Assembly (NCBI GenBank): GCA_023426145.1
Contig: JAFABG010000044.1
Coordinates: 1-62,669, forward strand
Source: Bacteroidota bacterium
GTDB taxonomy: Bacteria; Bacteroidota; Bacteroidia; Bacteroidales; Bacteroidaceae
Length of the DNA: 62,669 nt
Reading direction: 5' to 3'
The notes beneath the pieces were generated by a model that saw only the letters and a program-made list of their open reading frames with translations, made no database searches and was not told the origin of the DNA. This document shows positions 1 to 8,047 of this stretch, piece after piece; within the stretch, counting starts at the first letter, position 1; each line of letters begins with the position of its first letter. The translations under genes and the position numbers were made by a program.

Positions 1-60
1 CCAAATACACCCCTAGAGAAATACAGAGATTTACTTCCTGATAAATGGAAAAACGGTTAA
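1..60 (+). CDS. C-terminal tail of an unidentified protein (partial)
   Basis: An open frame runs from the window edge to a TAA at 58-60 and encodes 19 residues ending in a basic, tryptophan-containing tail (PDKWKNG). The stop codon lies inside the left arm of a strong terminator hairpin, which fits a real gene end. Only the tail is present, so no family can be assigned. Confidence 0.5.
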   Translation, partial: PNTPLEKYRDLLPDKWKNG

Positions 61-84
61 TGGACTTTACTATTAACCGTTTTT
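49..84 (+). terminator. Intrinsic terminator
   Basis: A perfect 12-bp inverted repeat (49-60 with 73-84) with a 12-nt loop. The right arm ends in a run of T. The left arm includes the stop codon of the gene entering from the window edge. Confidence 0.85.
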
Positions 85-120
85 CTTTTGCTGACAATGT
101 GGAATCGCGGAGACGCTTAC

Positions 121-236
121 CTTGAAACTAAAGTTTCATTTATTTGAAACTCTTGGTTTCATAGGGATGAAACTATAGTTTCAACGAGAGGAAACAAAGG
201 TTTCATTGAATAGAAACTATTAAAACTATAGGTTCC
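121..236. repeat. 22-bp-phased palindrome array, copy A
   Basis: Five imperfect palindromes of the form GAAAC-N4/5-GTTTC start at 124, 146, 169, 191 and 213 (the last degenerate). Start-to-start spacing is 22, 23, 22 and 22 bp, about two helical turns. The spacers between units differ in sequence. The same design recurs at 42698-42817, again followed by TGACAG motifs in the same order. The function is unknown; it could be a protein-binding array or part of a dispersed mobile repeat. Confidence 0.8.
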
Positions 237-360
237 TTTTTTGCCACTTAATAATGATTAGTTTTAGTGTGATATTTTACCTTTCAGACTCTATAAGAAA
301 TCCTCCAAGCATACGCGTGGCGGCACAGTTTATCATGTGGTGCGGCTAGGGAGAGTTAGA

Positions 361-467
361 GTGTGTGACAGTAAATTTGCTGTCACCTTACTGTCACCTC
401 TTGCTGTCACCGGTTTATTGGCTTGTAATTAGGGCGTTGCGTATCAATGTGTGACAGATGACAGCAA
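361..467. repeat. TGACAG/CTGTCA motif cluster, copy A
   Basis: GTGACAG at 365-371 faces CTGTCAC at 380-386 and can form a 7-bp hairpin. CTGTCAC recurs at 391 and 404. GTGACAG followed by ATGACAGC lies at 451-465. The 17-mer GTGACAGATGACAGCAA at 451-467 is identical to 42943-42959 in copy B. This is the second half of a composite intergenic repeat. The stretch from 237 to 360 shows no other recognisable feature. Confidence 0.75.
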
Positions 468-468
468 T

Positions 469-672
469 TTACCAAATATATTCTTCCGTGAGATTCTCGT
501 AAATGGGAGCTTTTTGTATGACTGCATCTTCATAAGGGATTCTGTCGAGCAATCGTTTCAGTCCCCAAACCAGATGAACTTTTACGGCTGTTTTAAATGC
601 TTCGCATGCGTTGCTATCTGTTGGGTAGCGCGTGGGGTTAACGATGGTCAGGTAAAGATTATCGGTTGTTAA
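469..672 (-). pseudogene. Gene remnant, 67 open codons without a start
   Basis: On the minus strand the frame stays open for 67 codons directly after the stop codon of the phosphopantetheinyl transferase gene, in the same frame. It ends at a TAA within the TGACAG-rich repeat. The translation looks protein-like, with mixed charged and hydrophobic residues, for example VHLVWGLKRLLDR and NLTEEYIW. There is no ATG, GTG or TTG start near its beginning. I do not recognise the family. I read it as the 3' end of a gene whose front was lost. Stop-codon readthrough from the neighbour is a less likely alternative. Confidence 0.45.
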
Positions 673-1308
673 TTACTTAACCAAAGTCCAAGTTAAAACA
701 AAGTCAGCAAATATGTGATAGAAGACTGTAAATTGTTGATTTCGTGAGGTGATATCCTCTCTCACCTGGAAAGATCCCTCTTCTTGAGGAGTAAAATGAG
801 ATATACAAAGCTTTCGCAAATCGGCATCTGCATCCTCCATGGATTTAAAAATGGTTTCCTTAGCTGACCAATACAATAGCAGTCCCCAAATGAGATCAGC
901 ACGATAAGCTTCTACTTTTTCATCAGGACGAATAAATCGATTGGCAACACGTTGAACTCGTTCACCGTATTGCTCGATATCAATGCCTACTAATGATGAT
1001 TTACTGAGAATTACAGCTACATATCCTCGCGTGTGTGAAATACTAATGTAAGCGGGATGACCAATTAAGAAAGGTTTTCCTTCAGCCGAATAGCCAATTT
1101 GTAGTTCTTGCTGCACAAGAGAATAGAACAGAACACGAACAGATAACCATTCGAGCTTACGGGTTTGAGAAGTAAAACGTTGAATTTCGGCTTCGCAAGA
1201 CTTCTTTAAAATATCAGGTAAAAGAGAGAATAAAGTATCTATTGGCTCTTCCATCTTCCAAATTCCCCACTGAACCTCCTCCGTTTGATATTGCTGAAAC
1301 AATCCCAT
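673..1308 (-). CDS. 4'-phosphopantetheinyl transferase (Sfp type)
   Basis: Cytoplasmic enzyme that moves the phosphopantetheine arm of coenzyme A onto a serine of carrier proteins, activating acyl- or peptidyl-carrier proteins. The 211-residue product carries the family signatures: GIDIE at 108-112, with the metal-binding D110 and E112, and WSAKE at 147-151. It has SISH at about 89-92 upstream. The length fits Sfp-like enzymes. It starts 19 nt after the gldE stop and is probably the last gene of the ssb-gldE transcript. Family assignment is secure; whether it serves fatty-acid ACP or a secondary pathway is not visible here. Confidence 0.85.
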   Translation of the reverse strand: MGLFQQYQTEEVQWGIWKMEEPIDTLFSLLPDILKKSCEAEIQRFTSQTRKLEWLSVRVLFYSLVQQELQIGYSAEGKPFLIGHPAYISISHTRGYVAVILSKSSLVGIDIEQYGERVQRVANRFIRPDEKVEAYRADLIWGLLLYWSAKETIFKSMEDADADLRKLCISHFTPQEEGSFQVREDITSRNQQFTVFYHIFADFVLTWTLVK

Positions 1309-1327
1309 CTACGCTCTTCCTCTACTG

Positions 1328-2680
1328 TTAACCGTTATTAGCTGTAGCGTCCGTTACCTCTGGAAGAATGGTAAACTTGACTTTCAATATTCGACGACTA
1401 TCCATCTCCAAGACTTCAAATTCGTAATGATGGTAGGTTACTTTCTCATGTAATGCAGGAAATTCTCCCTTTATCTCAAGTAACATACCCGCCAAAGTAT
1501 CGGCATCACCAACCACTCTTTCAAATTCATCTTCACTTACTTTGGCTATTTTATAGAAATCGGTTAATTGCGTTTTAGCTTCAAAAATCCAAGTATGATC
1601 ATTCAATACGACATAGGTACGTTCTTCATCATCATATTCATCATGAATCTCACCAACAATCTCTTCAATGATATCTTCCATAGTTACCAAGCCGGAAGTT
1701 CCTCCAAATTCATCTACCACTATAGCTATATGAATCTTATTTGCCTGGAAGTCGCGGAGAAGATCATCAATCATTTTTGTCTCAGGCACAAAATAGGCAG
1801 GACGAATTAATGACTGCCAACGAAAAGTATCACCTTTATTGACATGAGGAAGAAGGTCTTTGATATACAGCACACCCTTTATATCATCTCTAGAACCAGA
1901 ATATACTGGTATACGCGAATAAGCATTCTCAATGATACATTGCATTACCTCTTTAAAGGGCGAACGAATATCCAAATCAACCATATCCAAACGGGAAGTC
2001 ATCACTTCTTTCACCGTTTCTCCTCCAAAACGGATGATTCCTTCCAAAATATTATTTTCTTCGGATAACTCAGCTTTATCTGTCAATTCTAATGCATGAG
2101 ACAACTCATCCACAGATATATTATGATTTTTCTTTGCAAAAAATTTATTTAGAAACGTAGTGGAGTTAACCAATACTGAAGCTATGGGATAGAACAGCTT
2201 TTCAAGATAATAAATGCCAGGAGCTGAGAAACGACAAAAAGCCAATGTTTTTTGAGCTGAATAGATTTTAGGCATGATCTCTCCAAACAATAATAATAGG
2301 AAAGTCAAAATTACCGTCAAGACAATAAACTCTGCCAACATAGAATGGAATACAAATACATTCATGAAGAAAAAGTTGCAAAGCATGATAATGGTCACAT
2401 TCACAAAGTTGTTTGTGATCAATATCGTTGCCAATAGTCGTTCCGAATTGGCTAAAAGAGTACTTATTTTTTCGTCAGAAGGATGATTTCGTTCATCCAC
2501 ATCGTTCAAATCTGAAGGAGAGAGAGAGAAGAAAGCTATTTCTGAAGCCGATGCAAAACCAGAGGCAAGCAAAAGCACACCAGCCAAAGCGATGGCGATA
2601 ATAGCAGATAAAGAAGGGGTATTTACGGTTATACCGTTAAAAATGTCAGCCAATTGGCTTAAATAACCATCTGAGTCCAA
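1328..2680 (-). CDS. gldE: GldE-like CNNM/CBS/CorC membrane protein
   Basis: Integral inner-membrane protein of the HlyC/CorC-CNNM family, called GldE in Bacteroidota because of its link to gliding motility in flavobacteria. Gut Bacteroides keep it without gliding, so ion transport or membrane homeostasis is more likely here. In the 450 residues: a DUF21/CNNM membrane domain (about 20-200, several hydrophobic helices, GEIMPK at 133-138), two CBS domains (about 214-338) with the VVDEFGGTSGLVT signature at 321-333, and a C-terminal CorC/HlyC domain (about 355-440). It lies between ssb and the phosphopantetheinyl transferase on the same strand. Confidence 0.85.
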   Translation of the reverse strand: MDSDGYLSQLADIFNGITVNTPSLSAIIAIALAGVLLLASGFASASEIAFFSLSPSDLNDVDERNHPSDEKISTLLANSERLLATILITNNFVNVTIIMLCNFFFMNVFVFHSMLAEFIVLTVILTFLLLLFGEIMPKIYSAQKTLAFCRFSAPGIYYLEKLFYPIASVLVNSTTFLNKFFAKKNHNISVDELSHALELTDKAELSEENNILEGIIRFGGETVKEVMTSRLDMVDLDIRSPFKEVMQCIIENAYSRIPVYSGSRDDIKGVLYIKDLLPHVNKGDTFRWQSLIRPAYFVPETKMIDDLLRDFQANKIHIAIVVDEFGGTSGLVTMEDIIEEIVGEIHDEYDDEERTYVVLNDHTWIFEAKTQLTDFYKIAKVSEDEFERVVGDADTLAGMLLEIKGEFPALHEKVTYHHYEFEVLEMDSRRILKVKFTILPEVTDATANNG

Positions 2681-2754
2681 AGAGTATGTTTTTTAGTTAA
2701 ACAAAAGATAATGTGCCAATCCACAAAAAGTACATAGGCACACTATCACTGTAT

Positions 2755-3213
2755 TTAGAATGGCAAATCATCTGCCGGATTATCTTGTATAGGTTGTGCT
2801 TGAGAAGACTGTACAGGCGGCTGTGATGACTGCTGCACTTGCGGTTGTTGAACGGGAGCACCTGCAGACGGATTTGCACCTTTAGGGGTAAGCATTTCCA
2901 TATTGTCTACGTATATTTCTGTAATATAACGCATAGCTCCTGCTTGATCGGTATAAGAACGGGTTCTGATCTTGCCTTCGAGATAAAGCTTGTCTCCTTT
3001 ATGAACATACTTATCTACAATTTCAGCCAAACGATTGGATGCAACGATATTATGCCATTCTGTTCTTTCGGGAACCTGTGTTCCGTTAGCCAATGTATAA
3101 GCTCTATCTGTGGTAGCTAAAGAAAAAGTAGCCACTGCTGAACCTGTATCGAAATATTTCACGCGGGGATCTTGCCCAACATTTCCCATTAATATCACCT
3201 TATTTACCGACAT
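2755..3213 (-). CDS. ssb: Single-stranded DNA-binding protein
   Basis: Tetrameric OB-fold protein that coats single-stranded DNA in replication and repair. I chose the internal ATG at 3213, giving the classic SSB opening MSVNKVILMGNVGQDP. An upstream in-frame ATG at 3237 would leave only a few bases after the predicted transcription start. The product has 152 residues: OB fold in the first 110, then a proline/glutamine-rich linker, then the acidic tail DDLPF that binds partner proteins. It precedes gldE on the same strand, 74 nt away. Confidence 0.95.
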   Translation of the reverse strand: MSVNKVILMGNVGQDPRVKYFDTGSAVATFSLATTDRAYTLANGTQVPERTEWHNIVASNRLAEIVDKYVHKGDKLYLEGKIRTRSYTDQAGAMRYITEIYVDNMEMLTPKGANPSAGAPVQQPQVQQSSQPPVQSSQAQPIQDNPADDLPF

Positions 3214-3250
3214 ATATATCAATTTATGATTCCACAATTTATTCTGCTGC

Positions 3251-3281
3251 CAAAATTAAACAGAATAACAATAGTATGCAA
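3251..3281 (-). promoter_or_regulatory. ssb promoter
   Basis: On the minus strand, TTG (3279-3281) is followed after exactly 20 nt by TAATTTTG (3251-3258). This matches the Bacteroides -33/-7 pattern and sits about 40 nt upstream of the chosen ssb start. Confidence 0.65.
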
Positions 3282-3299
3282 GAATTTTCGAAAAATAAG

Positions 3300-4364
3300 T
3301 CATAGAGAATGAATTAACAGCTGAACCAACCTAGAAATAGCATATTGATTCAAATCTTCGCTCTTTATTTTCAAAAAGCGATCGAAAGATTGCGTATCTT
3401 CGCCCAATGTCACTTCGTACAAATTAGCAAAGATGACACGATGCGACAATACATGCTTCACATTTTTACAAACCAAACGTATGACCGGTGTCTCTCCGAA
3501 GGCGAATAAAGCTCTAAACTCTGGCAATGCCAAAAATTCTTCTTGATCCAAAGCACTCGGGGTTTCGATCAATGGCAGTTCAAATAAATTCTTCCAAATG
3601 TCTTCACCTATTCGTTTGCTAATATAGGTATACGCGCCCGCACGTACATAGATATAATTAAAATAGCGATTGGTGGTTTTTGTTTTATGTTGTTTAATGG
3701 GAAGTTGTGCCACTTTTCCTTCTGAAAAGGCCAAACAGGAATCAGATAAGGGACAATTGAAGCATTGAGGCGATTTAGGAGTGCATTGCAACGCACCAAA
3801 ATCCATAATACCTTGATTATAGACTGCTGGTTGATGCTTATCCAACATCTCATTGGCCAAAGTTGCAAACAATTTCTTCCCTTCTGATGAATCAATAGGA
3901 GTATCAATATTAAAATAACGCGAAAGTACGCGATATACATTTCCATCGACTACTGCATAGGGCATACCATAAGCAAAAGAACATATAGCTGCTGCCGTAT
4001 ACTCTCCTACTCCTTTCAAAGCTAAAACTTCTTTATAAGTTTTTGGAAAAATACCATGCATACTTTTAGCAGCCGCATGTAAATTACGAGCTCGAGAATA
4101 ATATCCCAGACCTTGCCAGTATTTCAAAACCTCATCTTCATCTGCATCTGCTAAAGTAGCAACATCAGGGAAACGTTTCATAAACCGCAGATAATAGTCA
4201 TACCCTTGTACCACACGCGTCTGCTGAAGAATTATTTCAGAAATCCATATCCTATAGGGATCCGAGGAGTTTCGCCAAGGAAGCTCTCGTTTGTTCTCTT
4301 CATACCATTTAATTATAACTTCACTGAAATGATTCACGCTATCTTTCATTCTATTTTCTAACAT
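3300..4364 (-). CDS. mutY: A/G-specific adenine DNA glycosylase
   Basis: Base-excision repair enzyme that removes adenine mispaired with 8-oxoguanine. The 354 residues show the HhH-GPD fold: catalytic E43 in SEIILQQTRV, the helix-hairpin-helix LKGVGEYTA at 116-124, and catalytic D140 in VVDGNVYRV. The 4Fe-4S cluster is formed by C194, C201, C204 and C210 (C-X6-C-X2-C-X5-C). A C-terminal NUDIX-like domain (about 235-350) reads 8-oxoG. An alternative start is M6. It is divergent from hup. Confidence 0.93.
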   Translation of the reverse strand: MLENRMKDSVNHFSEVIIKWYEENKRELPWRNSSDPYRIWISEIILQQTRVVQGYDYYLRFMKRFPDVATLADADEDEVLKYWQGLGYYSRARNLHAAAKSMHGIFPKTYKEVLALKGVGEYTAAAICSFAYGMPYAVVDGNVYRVLSRYFNIDTPIDSSEGKKLFATLANEMLDKHQPAVYNQGIMDFGALQCTPKSPQCFNCPLSDSCLAFSEGKVAQLPIKQHKTKTTNRYFNYIYVRAGAYTYISKRIGEDIWKNLFELPLIETPSALDQEEFLALPEFRALFAFGETPVIRLVCKNVKHVLSHRVIFANLYEVTLGEDTQSFDRFLKIKSEDLNQYAISRLVQLLIHSL

Positions 4365-4487
4365 TTATCTTTGTGTATGCCATATCAAAACACGCAAAAG
4401 TAATTCTTTTGGCTCTAAGAAGACTAAACTCCCCTACTTTTTTAGAAAAATGTGCAGAATATATTTTTTTAGGAGACCAAAAAGCTA

Positions 4488-4495
4488 TATATTTG
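4488..4495 (+). promoter_or_regulatory. -7 box of the hup promoter
   Basis: TATATTTG matches the TAnnTTTG -7 element of Bacteroides promoters, about 50 nt upstream of the hup start codon. A T-rich stretch near 4464-4470 lies where the -33 element would be, but it lacks the G. Confidence 0.55.
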
Positions 4496-4546
4496 CAGTC
4501 CAAAAAATTAGCAAAAACCTAGTAATAATATTTTTTTTAAGAAAAA

Positions 4547-4822
4547 ATGACTAAAGCAGATATTGTAAACGAGATTACAAAGAAAACCGGTATTGATAAA
4601 CAGACAGTTTTGACAACAGTTGAGGCATTCATGGATGCAGTTAAAGGTTCTCTGTCTGATGATGAAAATGTATACCTTCGTGGATTCGGTAGCTTCGTAG
4701 TGAAGAAAAGAGCGCAGAAAACTGCACGCAACATTTCTAAAAATACTACTATTATTATCCCTGAGCACAACATCCCGGCTTTCAAACCGGCTAAGACATT
4801 TACAATTTCAGTAAAGAAATAA
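4547..4822 (+). CDS. hup: HU-family DNA-binding protein
   Basis: Small nucleoid protein that bends DNA as a dimer. The 91 residues match HU/IHF: an N-terminal helical pair (1-40), the RGFGSFVVKKR strand around 45-56, and a beta arm with IIIPEHNIPAFKPAK instead of the usual RNPQTG segment, as is common in Bacteroidota. The ATG follows an A-rich leader. Downstream, on the same strand, are the tiny basic ribosomal-type protein and rng, a known Bacteroidales arrangement. Confidence 0.92.
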   Translation: MTKADIVNEITKKTGIDKQTVLTTVEAFMDAVKGSLSDDENVYLRGFGSFVVKKRAQKTARNISKNTTIIIPEHNIPAFKPAKTFTISVKK

Positions 4823-4858
4823 TTTTAACAAGAGTATTAACCCATAAAAAATGAAGCT

Positions 4859-4951
4859 ATGCCAAGCGGAAAAAAGAAAAAAAGACATAAAATGTCTACG
4901 CACAAGCGTAAAAAAAGACTAAGAAAGAACAGACATAAAAGCAAAAAATAA
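4859..4951 (+). CDS. 30-residue basic protein, AURKAIP1/COX24 (mS38-like)
   Basis: A very small gene between hup and rng. Its product begins MPSGKKKKRHKMSTHKRKKR and continues almost wholly as Lys, Arg and His to a double-lysine end. This is the AURKAIP1/COX24 signature, the C-terminal domain of mitochondrial small-subunit ribosomal protein mS38. A role as a small ribosomal-subunit protein is inferred from that resemblance. The ATG is at 4859, 36 nt after the hup stop, and the TAA at 4949-4951. The size makes it easy to miss. Confidence 0.8.
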   Translation: MPSGKKKKRHKMSTHKRKKRLRKNRHKSKK

Positions 4952-4975
4952 TTTTTAGGTCTGATCAAACAGAAT

Positions 4976-5019
4976 AAAGAACAAACTTGCGAAGCTTAAA
5001 TCTTTCAAGTTTGTTCTTT
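4976..5019 (+). terminator. Hairpin between the mS38-like gene and rng
   Basis: A perfect 14-bp inverted repeat (4976-4989 with 5006-5019) with a 16-nt loop, followed by GTTTAAG rather than a long T run. It may be a partial terminator or an mRNA processing site that lowers rng expression relative to hup. Confidence 0.6.
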
Positions 5020-5105
5020 GTTTAAGTAGCTAACCCAAAATGAACAATTTGTTAAAAAAGTTGTTCCTATAGATGAGATTCAATCAATAATAAGAAAGCA
5101 AAACA

Positions 5106-6680
5106 GTGACAAGTGAACTAGTAGTTGACGTACAACCCAAAGAGGTATCTATCGCTCTTATTGAAGATAAAAGCTTAGTAGAACTTCAAAGCGAAGGAAG
5201 AAACATCTCTTTCTCGGTGGGTAATATGTATTTAGGACGTATTAAGAAGTTAATGCCCGGACTAAATGCATGCTTTGTAGACGTCGGTTACGAGAAAGAT
5301 GCTTTTCTTCATTATCTTGACTTGGGTCCTCAATTTAACTCACTCGAAAAGTTTGTAAAACAGACTTTAAGCGACAAAAAGAGGCTGAACTCCATCAGCA
5401 AAGCAACCCTACTTCCCGATTTGGATAAAGATGGCACTGTAGCCAACACTTTAAAAGTCGGACAAGAAGTTGTGGTGCAAATAGTAAAGGAGCCTATCTC
5501 CACCAAGGGACCAAGACTGACGTCTGAAATATCGTTTGCAGGACGCTATCTAGTACTAATCCCTTTCAATGATAAGGTTTCCGTTTCGCAAAAAATTAAA
5601 TCGAGCGAAGAACGCGCCCGCCTGAAACAACTCTTGATGAGCATTAAACCTAAAAACTTTGGTGTAATTGTTCGTACTGTAGCTGAAGGTAAACGCGTAG
5701 CAGAACTCGACGGAGAGCTTAAAGTTTTGATCAAACATTGGGAAGATGCAATGGTCAAAGTGCAGAAAGCCACAAAGTATCCGACGTTGATTTATGAAGA
5801 GACCAGCCGGGCTGTAGGCCTGTTAAGGGATCTATTTAATCCTTCTTTCGAAAATATTCACGTCAACGATGAGGCTGTGTACCATGAGATTAAAGACTAT
5901 GTAACACTGATTGCACCCGACCGGGCAAATATCGTGAAACTGTACAAAGGTCAACTTCCCATTTATGACAATTTCGGTATTACTAAACAGATTAAAGCAT
6001 CGTTTGGTAAAACTGTATCTTACAAGAGTGGTGCCTACTTGATTATTGAGCACACTGAGGCGCTTCACGTAGTAGACGTGAACAGCGGTAACCGCACCAA
6101 AAATGCCAACGGACAAGAGGGTAACGCACTCGAAGTTAATCTTGGTGCAGCCGATGAGCTGGCTCGCCAACTAAGGTTAAGAGATATGGGTGGTATCATT
6201 GTTGTTGATTTCATCGACATGAACGAAGCCGAAAACCGTCAGAAACTGTATGAGCGCATGTGTGCCAACATGCAAAAAGACAGAGCAAGACATAATATTC
6301 TGCCGCTCAGTAAATTCGGACTGATGCAGATCACACGCCAACGTGTGCGTCCAGCTATGGATGTGAATACTACTGAAATCTGTCCTACTTGCTTTGGAAA
6401 AGGCACTATCAAGTCGTCTATCTTGTTTACAGACACTCTAGAGAGTAAAATTGACTACCTTGTCAACAAATTGAAGGTAAAGAAATTCTCGTTGCACGTC
6501 CATCCGTATGTTGCTGCCTTCATCAATCAGGGAATGGTATCTCTGAAACGAAAATGGCAAATAAAATATGGACTCGGCATTAAGATTATTCCAAGCCAAA
6601 AACTCGCTTTCCTAGAATATGTGTTCTATGACACACATAAAGAAGAAATCGACATGAAGGAAGAAATCGAAATTAAATAA
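5106..6680 (+). CDS. rng: Ribonuclease E/G family endoribonuclease
   Basis: Endoribonuclease of rRNA processing and mRNA turnover. The 524 residues contain an S1 RNA-binding domain (about 37-130), the catalytic metal-binding aspartates D324 (VVDVNSGN) and D368 (VVDFIDM), and a zinc-link motif CPTC at 426-429. There is no long RNase E-type scaffold tail, so RNase G is the better name. The start is GTG at 5106, the first codon of the conserved N-terminus SELVVDVQPKEVSIALIED. It follows hup and the mS38-like gene. Confidence 0.92.
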   Translation: MTSELVVDVQPKEVSIALIEDKSLVELQSEGRNISFSVGNMYLGRIKKLMPGLNACFVDVGYEKDAFLHYLDLGPQFNSLEKFVKQTLSDKKRLNSISKATLLPDLDKDGTVANTLKVGQEVVVQIVKEPISTKGPRLTSEISFAGRYLVLIPFNDKVSVSQKIKSSEERARLKQLLMSIKPKNFGVIVRTVAEGKRVAELDGELKVLIKHWEDAMVKVQKATKYPTLIYEETSRAVGLLRDLFNPSFENIHVNDEAVYHEIKDYVTLIAPDRANIVKLYKGQLPIYDNFGITKQIKASFGKTVSYKSGAYLIIEHTEALHVVDVNSGNRTKNANGQEGNALEVNLGAADELARQLRLRDMGGIIVVDFIDMNEAENRQKLYERMCANMQKDRARHNILPLSKFGLMQITRQRVRPAMDVNTTEICPTCFGKGTIKSSILFTDTLESKIDYLVNKLKVKKFSLHVHPYVAAFINQGMVSLKRKWQIKYGLGIKIIPSQKLAFLEYVFYDTHKEEIDMKEEIEIK

Positions 6681-6683
6681 CAA

Positions 6684-6717
6684 AAAAGGCGATTCATTTT
6701 CGAATGAATCGCCTTTT
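6684..6717. terminator. Terminator with TTCG tetraloop
   Basis: A perfect 15-bp stem (6684-6698 with 6703-6717) closed by a TTCG tetraloop, with A and T runs at both ends. It can work in both directions for the converging rng and alcohol dehydrogenase genes. Confidence 0.9.
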
Positions 6718-6780
6718 GTTACTTGTCTAAAACAGAGCGTTCTAGCTCTATCAATATTGCTCTAACTTTTTTGATCTACT

Positions 6781-7953
6781 CTATAAAGCCAATCGATAAA
6801 TCTCTTCACTATCTTTGCTTGTTAACTTCACAAAATTACCTACCCATTCTCCTTTATTACGATGTAGATTATTTGTAAGGGCTATAATATCTGGATTCTT
6901 TATTCCTAACTCACTAAAGGTAACGGGCAAACCAATCGACTTAAAGAAAGCTTTTAGGCTAGCAATGCCCTCAAGAGCTACTGCTTTCTTATCTTCTTGT
7001 TCTGCAACACCCCACACTCGAACGGCAAATTGAGCTAGCTTATCGACATTATGATCGACCATCCAAGTCATCCATGCTGGGAATATTACAGATAATCCAG
7101 CTCCATGAGTGACATCATAAAGAGCACTAATCTCATGCTCTAAAAAATGAGATGCCCAATCTTCCTCACAACCGACTCCACAAGTCCCATTATGTGCAAT
7201 AGTTCCACACCACATCAAATTAGCCCGTGCTCCATAATCTGAAGGTGTTTTCATGACTATAGCCGCTTCTTTTATAATAGCAAGTAGTGTACCTTCGCAA
7301 AGACGATCGCCTATCTCAACTTCTTGAGTATTGGTGAAATATCGTTCCATAATATGTGCCATCATATCAGCTATCCCACAAGCAGTCTGAAAAGGAGGCA
7401 ACGTATAGGTCACTTCAGGGTTCATCACAGCAAATACAGGCCGGAGAACAGCTGGAGCTCGAAGGCTAAGTTTTTGCAAGCCCTCTACTTTAGTTATAAC
7501 TGTATTTCCAGAACCTTCACTCCCTGCAGCGGGAATCGTTAAGACTACTCCTACTTTCAGGGCTTTTTGAACAACAGCTTTCCCCGTATAGAAGTCCCAA
7601 AAATCACCCTCATAATACACTCCAGCAGCAATGGCCTTAGCTGTATCAATCACCGATCCACCACCTAAAGCAAGCATCATATCTACATTTTCTTCTCGAC
7701 ATAACGCTATACCCTCATAGACTTTCGTATCAATTGGATTCGGTTGTACTCCGCTCAATATGCAATAAGGTATTCCTGATTTTGTCAATGATTCCTCAAC
7801 ACGAGCTAGCAAGCCACTACGATTCACTGAACCACCTCCATACACAATCATCACTTTACGCGCACCATACTTCAGAGCCAAAGCTCCGGTTTCTGACTCC
7901 GTATCCCTACCAAATACAAATTCAGTGGGACTATAAAAAATAAAACTATTCAT
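6781..7953 (-). CDS. Iron-containing alcohol dehydrogenase (BDH/YqhD type)
   Basis: NAD(P)H-dependent alcohol or aldehyde oxidoreductase of the type III family. The 390 residues show the nucleotide-binding GGGSVIDTAKAIA motif (about 97-109). The metal ligands appear in GIADMMAHIMERYF (Asp and His) and further on in SHFLEHEIS and YDVTHGAGLSVIFP. This matches butanol-dehydrogenase-like enzymes. The substrate cannot be told. It stands alone between the rng terminator and the inositol-lipid operon, on the same strand as the latter but about 90 nt past its end. Confidence 0.88.
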   Translation of the reverse strand: MNSFIFYSPTEFVFGRDTESETGALALKYGARKVMIVYGGGSVNRSGLLARVEESLTKSGIPYCILSGVQPNPIDTKVYEGIALCREENVDMMLALGGGSVIDTAKAIAAGVYYEGDFWDFYTGKAVVQKALKVGVVLTIPAAGSEGSGNTVITKVEGLQKLSLRAPAVLRPVFAVMNPEVTYTLPPFQTACGIADMMAHIMERYFTNTQEVEIGDRLCEGTLLAIIKEAAIVMKTPSDYGARANLMWCGTIAHNGTCGVGCEEDWASHFLEHEISALYDVTHGAGLSVIFPAWMTWMVDHNVDKLAQFAVRVWGVAEQEDKKAVALEGIASLKAFFKSIGLPVTFSELGIKNPDIIALTNNLHRNKGEWVGNFVKLTSKDSEEIYRLAL

Positions 7954-8047
7954 TGTTTATCTCTTTTATTAGTCTATAATATCTTACCTACAAAGGTACC
8001 AATTTAACTAGATATATACCCAATTCATGATTAAAATCAATAGAAGA

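Noticed and set aside
121..236. CRISPR array
   Set aside because: The repeated units are 14-bp palindromes that vary, the gaps are only about 8 bp, and there are no cas genes.
451..672. Plus-strand frame of 73 codons beginning in the TGACAG repeat
   Set aside because: The minus-strand translation of the same DNA is more protein-like. The plus frame is Cys/Phe-rich without motifs and begins inside the repeat.
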